The notes below the pieces were generated by a model. That model had not been told where the DNA came from. It ran no database searches and saw only the letters and a program-made list of their open reading frames with translations. A stretch of 64,000 bases of DNA from an uncultured Alistipes sp. (GTDB lineage Bacteria; Bacteroidota; Bacteroidia; Bacteroidales; Rikenellaceae), in assembly GCA_949288735.1 (NCBI GenBank), contig CASELE010000006.1:1-64000 (forward strand), read 5' to 3'. The position numbers and the translations under genes were made by a program. Shown here in pieces: positions 61,667-64,000 of the stretch (positions are counted from its first letter, which is position 1; each line of letters begins with the position of its first letter).

Positions 61667-62689
61667 TCAGAGCGCCGGCACGAGCCACTTCGCCAGCAGG
61701 TAGCCGCTGCCGAGGAGCCACACGTAGAGCAGCCCGGCCAGCAGGAAGGGCCTGGCGCCCGCCTGGCGGAACTTGCGCAGGTCGGTCTCGGTGCCGAGGG
61801 CCGTCATGGCCATCGTGAGCAGAAAGGTGTCGAAGGAGTTGATGCCCTGCACCAGCGCGTCGGGAAGCAGGTCGAGGGAGTTGAATCCGATGACGGCCAG
61901 GAAGCCGAAGGCGAACCACGGAATCGCGATGCGGCCCTGTCCGGCGGCGGCCCCCTTGCGGCGTGCCACGGCCCAGCTCATGACGAGCAGTACGGGGGCG
62001 AGCATCATCACGCGGATCATCTTGGCGATGGTCGCCGTGTCGGCCACGCCGCTCCCCATGGCGTTGCCCGCCCCGACCACGTGGGCCACCTCGTGGAGCG
62101 TCGAGCCGGTATATACGGCCATCTGCTCGGGCGTGAGGTCCAGCACGCCGCTTCGCCACATGATCGGATAGAGGAACATGGAGAGGGTGCCGAAGAGCAC
62201 CACGGTCGAGACGGCCACGGCCGTCTTGTGCGGTTCGGGCCGCACGACCCCCTCGGCCCCCAGCACGGCGGCCGCGCCGCATATCGAACTGCCCGTGGCG
62301 GTGAGCAGCGCCGTGTCGCGGTCCATGCGGAGAAGCCGGCCCAGCGCCGTGCCCAGCACGAGCGTGCCGGCGACGATCGCCGTGTCGACGAGTATGGCGG
62401 GCAGGCCCACGGCCGCCACCTGGGCGAAGGTGAGGCGGAAGCCGTAGAGGACGATGCCGAGGCGCAGCACCTGTTTCGAGCAGAACCTGATGCCCGGCAC
62501 CCATGTCTCGGGCAGCCGGTTGCGCAGGCTGTTGGCGTAGAGCATGCCCAGCAGTATGCCCACGATGAGCGGGCTGAGCGAGAGACTCTTTACAAAATCG
62601 AATCCGGCGATGTAGCAGGCCGAGCAGGAGAAGAGTACGATGAGCAGGATGCCGTGCAGCACGTTGCCCCGTTGTTCGCTGAGTACCAT
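61667..62689 (-). CDS. YeiH/UPF0324 family membrane protein (putative sulfate exporter)
   Basis: A 340-residue inner-membrane protein with about ten hydrophobic segments. Family text: LSPLIVGILLGMLYANSLRNRLPETWVPGIRFCSKQVLRLGIVLYGFRLTF, DTALLTATGSSICGAAAVLGAEGVV, and GSTLHEVAHVVGAGNAMG. The C-terminal TALGTETDLRKFRQAGARPFLLAGLLYVWL is typical. Family members are annotated as sulfate or taurine-derived sulfonate exporters on weak experimental grounds. It lies alone, convergent with tRNA-Ser. Confidence 0.93.
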   Translation of the reverse strand: MVLSEQRGNVLHGILLIVLFSCSACYIAGFDFVKSLSLSPLIVGILLGMLYANSLRNRLPETWVPGIRFCSKQVLRLGIVLYGFRLTFAQVAAVGLPAILVDTAIVAGTLVLGTALGRLLRMDRDTALLTATGSSICGAAAVLGAEGVVRPEPHKTAVAVSTVVLFGTLSMFLYPIMWRSGVLDLTPEQMAVYTGSTLHEVAHVVGAGNAMGSGVADTATIAKMIRVMMLAPVLLVMSWAVARRKGAAAGQGRIAIPWFAFGFLAVIGFNSLDLLPDALVQGINSFDTFLLTMAMTALGTETDLRKFRQAGARPFLLAGLLYVWLLGSGYLLAKWLVPAL

Positions 62690-62811
62690 GATGTCGGTTT
62701 TTCGGTTGACGGCACAAAGATAGCGGCCGCCGGCCGAAAGGAATCATCGTATTTCGTTATGCACCATAACGGAATGTTATGGCGTGGCCGGCGGGAGCGG
62801 CCGCCGGCGGG

Positions 62812-63843
62812 TCACGCTTCGGCCGCCGGCTCGCGGTCGAAGCCGCACGAGCCCTCCAGCGGCACCGAGACCGCGTTGGTCACGTAGCGCTCCCCGTTGC
62901 GCTCGGCCAGCACGTAGACCACCGCGCGGCACTGTTCCGTGTTCCACCTCTCCGGGAGGGTGCATTCGAAGAGGAGCGGGTACTCCCATCCCCGTTCGCA
63001 GCGACCGAGCGACAGCCCGAGACAGGAGGCGCCGACGAAGCGCCGGAGCACATGGTGGTAGAGGTGGTCCGGGGCGGTACCGCCCTCGCTGTAGAGGCTG
63101 TCCTCGACCACGGCGCAGCACACCTGGTAGTCGCCCTCCTCCGAGCAGCGCACCCGCGCTTCGATGCGGAGCGGTCCACCGGCGCTCCGCTCCGTGCGCA
63201 GCGCTATGCCGCAGCGGGCGGGGTAGGAGCCGAGCTCCGTGTCGAGTGCCGAGCGCAGGTCGGGCAGCCGCGAGCTCTCCACGGAGCGGTAGTCGAAGAC
63301 CGCCTGCGGTATGCCCATGATGCCGAAGGTGTAGGCCAGCTCCGTGCCGTCGGTAATCGAGAATCCGTCGTTGATGTGTACGGACATGTGGACCATGCGG
63401 TCGGGCCGCTCCTCCCCGAGCTGGTCGAGCAGCGAGGTCATCTGCGGGCAGTAGATGCACCACGTTCCCGTGAATTTCTGCACCAGCACCCGCCGGTAGA
63501 AGCTCCCCTCCTCCTCGAAGGGGGCGTTGACGGCGACCACCGTCTCGTCGGAGCGCATCCCCTCCCGCTCCGCGACGAAGCGGTAGCATCCCGCCTCGTC
63601 GGCGCTGAAGTTTCCGGCGAGTTCCGCGCCCGTGTCGGCGCGGCGCACCGTGGCGTCGGTGACGGGCTCTCCGTCGGCATAGACCGTGAAGGCGACCTCT
63701 TCGCCTGCCGCCACGCGTTCGGCGCTCGCCTCGAGCCGCAGCTCGACGGGAGGCGTCCCGGCGGGCTCTTCCGGTTCGGAACATCCGGCGGCCGCAGCGA
63801 GGGCCGCCGCGGCCCACAGGCCGCACAGCATGAGTCTCTTCAT
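62812..63843 (-). CDS. Omp28-like lipoprotein with thioredoxin-like domain
   Basis: A 343-residue lipoprotein: signal peptide with lipobox AAAAGC, Cys21, followed by an acidic linker (SEPEEPAG). Residues 30-105 form an immunoglobulin-like domain (VELRLEASAERVAAGEEVAFTVY). Then RRVLVQKFTGTWCIYCPQMTSLLDQLGEE matches the thioredoxin-like core of Omp28-related proteins, with a C-I-Y-C pair in the CxxC place, and the strand region GIMGIPQAVFDYR supplies a cis-Pro. The C-terminal third is beta-rich. It probably faces the periplasm or cell surface; redox activity is possible. A partial gene lies directly upstream on the same strand. Confidence 0.88.
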   Translation of the reverse strand: MKRLMLCGLWAAAALAAAAGCSEPEEPAGTPPVELRLEASAERVAAGEEVAFTVYADGEPVTDATVRRADTGAELAGNFSADEAGCYRFVAEREGMRSDETVVAVNAPFEEEGSFYRRVLVQKFTGTWCIYCPQMTSLLDQLGEERPDRMVHMSVHINDGFSITDGTELAYTFGIMGIPQAVFDYRSVESSRLPDLRSALDTELGSYPARCGIALRTERSAGGPLRIEARVRCSEEGDYQVCCAVVEDSLYSEGGTAPDHLYHHVLRRFVGASCLGLSLGRCERGWEYPLLFECTLPERWNTEQCRAVVYVLAERNGERYVTNAVSVPLEGSCGFDREPAAEA

Positions 63844-63904
63844 AGGAATGTACGTTTTTGTCTGATTGCCGCAATGAGAGGTTGCGGGAGCCCCTTTCCG
63901 GAGG

Positions 63905-64000
63905 TCACACTCCGGCTCCGTTGTGGTTGAGCAGGAAGCGGACGAAGAGGGCCCCCGGACCGTCGCCCGCGCCCTGCGGTTCGACGAGGTGGAATTCGCG
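63905..64000 (-). CDS. C-terminal end of an unidentified gene
   Basis: An open frame enters from the right edge and stops at 63905-63907. The visible 31 residues read REFHLVEPQGAG, then GPGALFVRFLLNHNGAGV. The text is plausible coding sequence and lies 62 nt upstream of the Omp28-like gene in the same direction, so the two may share an operon. Too short to identify. Confidence 0.5.
   Translation of the reverse strand, partial: REFHLVEPQGAGDGPGALFVRFLLNHNGAGV

Overview
This 64 kb window is dense, high-GC chromosomal DNA with about 55 protein genes and five tRNA genes. No IS element, prophage, CRISPR array or rRNA gene was recognised. The gene set and promoter style point to the Bacteroidales, most likely an Alistipes-like member of the Rikenellaceae. 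Supporting evidence is the Bacteroidetes-type promoter (TTTG, 19-20 nt, TAnnTTTG) seen repeatedly with both elements, the bamD-rpoZ-coaBC-recN cluster, DUF4254 next to a GT9 glycosyltransferase, PiT with a C-terminal PhoU-like domain, DUF1573 and DUF3575 proteins, an Omp28-like lipoprotein and a Bacteroides-type tryptophanase. Genus assignment is inference.

Layout. 1-4.1 kb: a chimeric partial ORF at the left edge, a radical SAM protein, a secreted M6 metalloprotease and a small lipoprotein. 4.2-6.5 kb: tRNA-His and groES-groEL, preceded by a cluster of TGGCA boxes. 6.6-11.5 kb (minus): bamD, rpoZ, coaBC, recN and an Mpv17-like membrane protein. 11.6-19.1 kb: greA, aspartokinase with a prolyl oligopeptidase, dapD, birA, gcvH and mdh. 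19.2-27.2 kb: a DUF4435 protein, an eIF1/SUI1-like factor, a 978-residue metallopeptidase-like/beta-barrel protein, PBP1A and asd. 27.3-35.1 kb: tryptophanase, Fe-type superoxide dismutase, DPP-IV, a glucosaminidase with LysM, DUF4254 and GT9. 35.2-39.3 kb: a lipocalin-like lipoprotein, NfnAB and a DUF1573 protein. 39.3-40.3 kb: tRNA-Asn, tRNA-Val and a strong candidate for an independently transcribed structured small RNA. 40.3-46.9 kb: phosphate transporter, PhoR/PhoB-like pair, DAHP synthase-chorismate mutase and an LPS-kinase-like protein. 47.1-64 kb: threonine-dehydrogenase-like epimerase, tRNA-Thr, fructose-bisphosphate aldolase, enolase, a DUF3575 protein, pyrH-tlpA-frr, dxs, a cation diffusion facilitator, proS, a FadL-like porin, an aromatic-rich lipoprotein, tRNA-Ser, a YeiH transporter, an Omp28-like lipoprotein and the end of one more gene.

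How it fits together. The M6, S9A, S9B and M-like peptidases, tryptophanase, NfnAB, malate dehydrogenase and a glycine-cleavage H protein suit an anaerobe that gains energy from peptides and amino acids. Aspartokinase, asd and dapD (three steps toward lysine and diaminopimelate), PBP1A and the glucosaminidase serve the cell wall. GT9, DUF4254, the LPS-kinase-like protein, BamD and several lipoproteins serve the outer membrane.

The observations most worth following up are the small RNA at 40011-40158, the glycosyltransferase/ribonucleotide-reductase chimera at 1-419, the A10 tract between the two CoaBC domains, the TGGCA cluster before groES, and the 11-bp inverted repeat that places matching -7 boxes back to back between pyrH and dxs.
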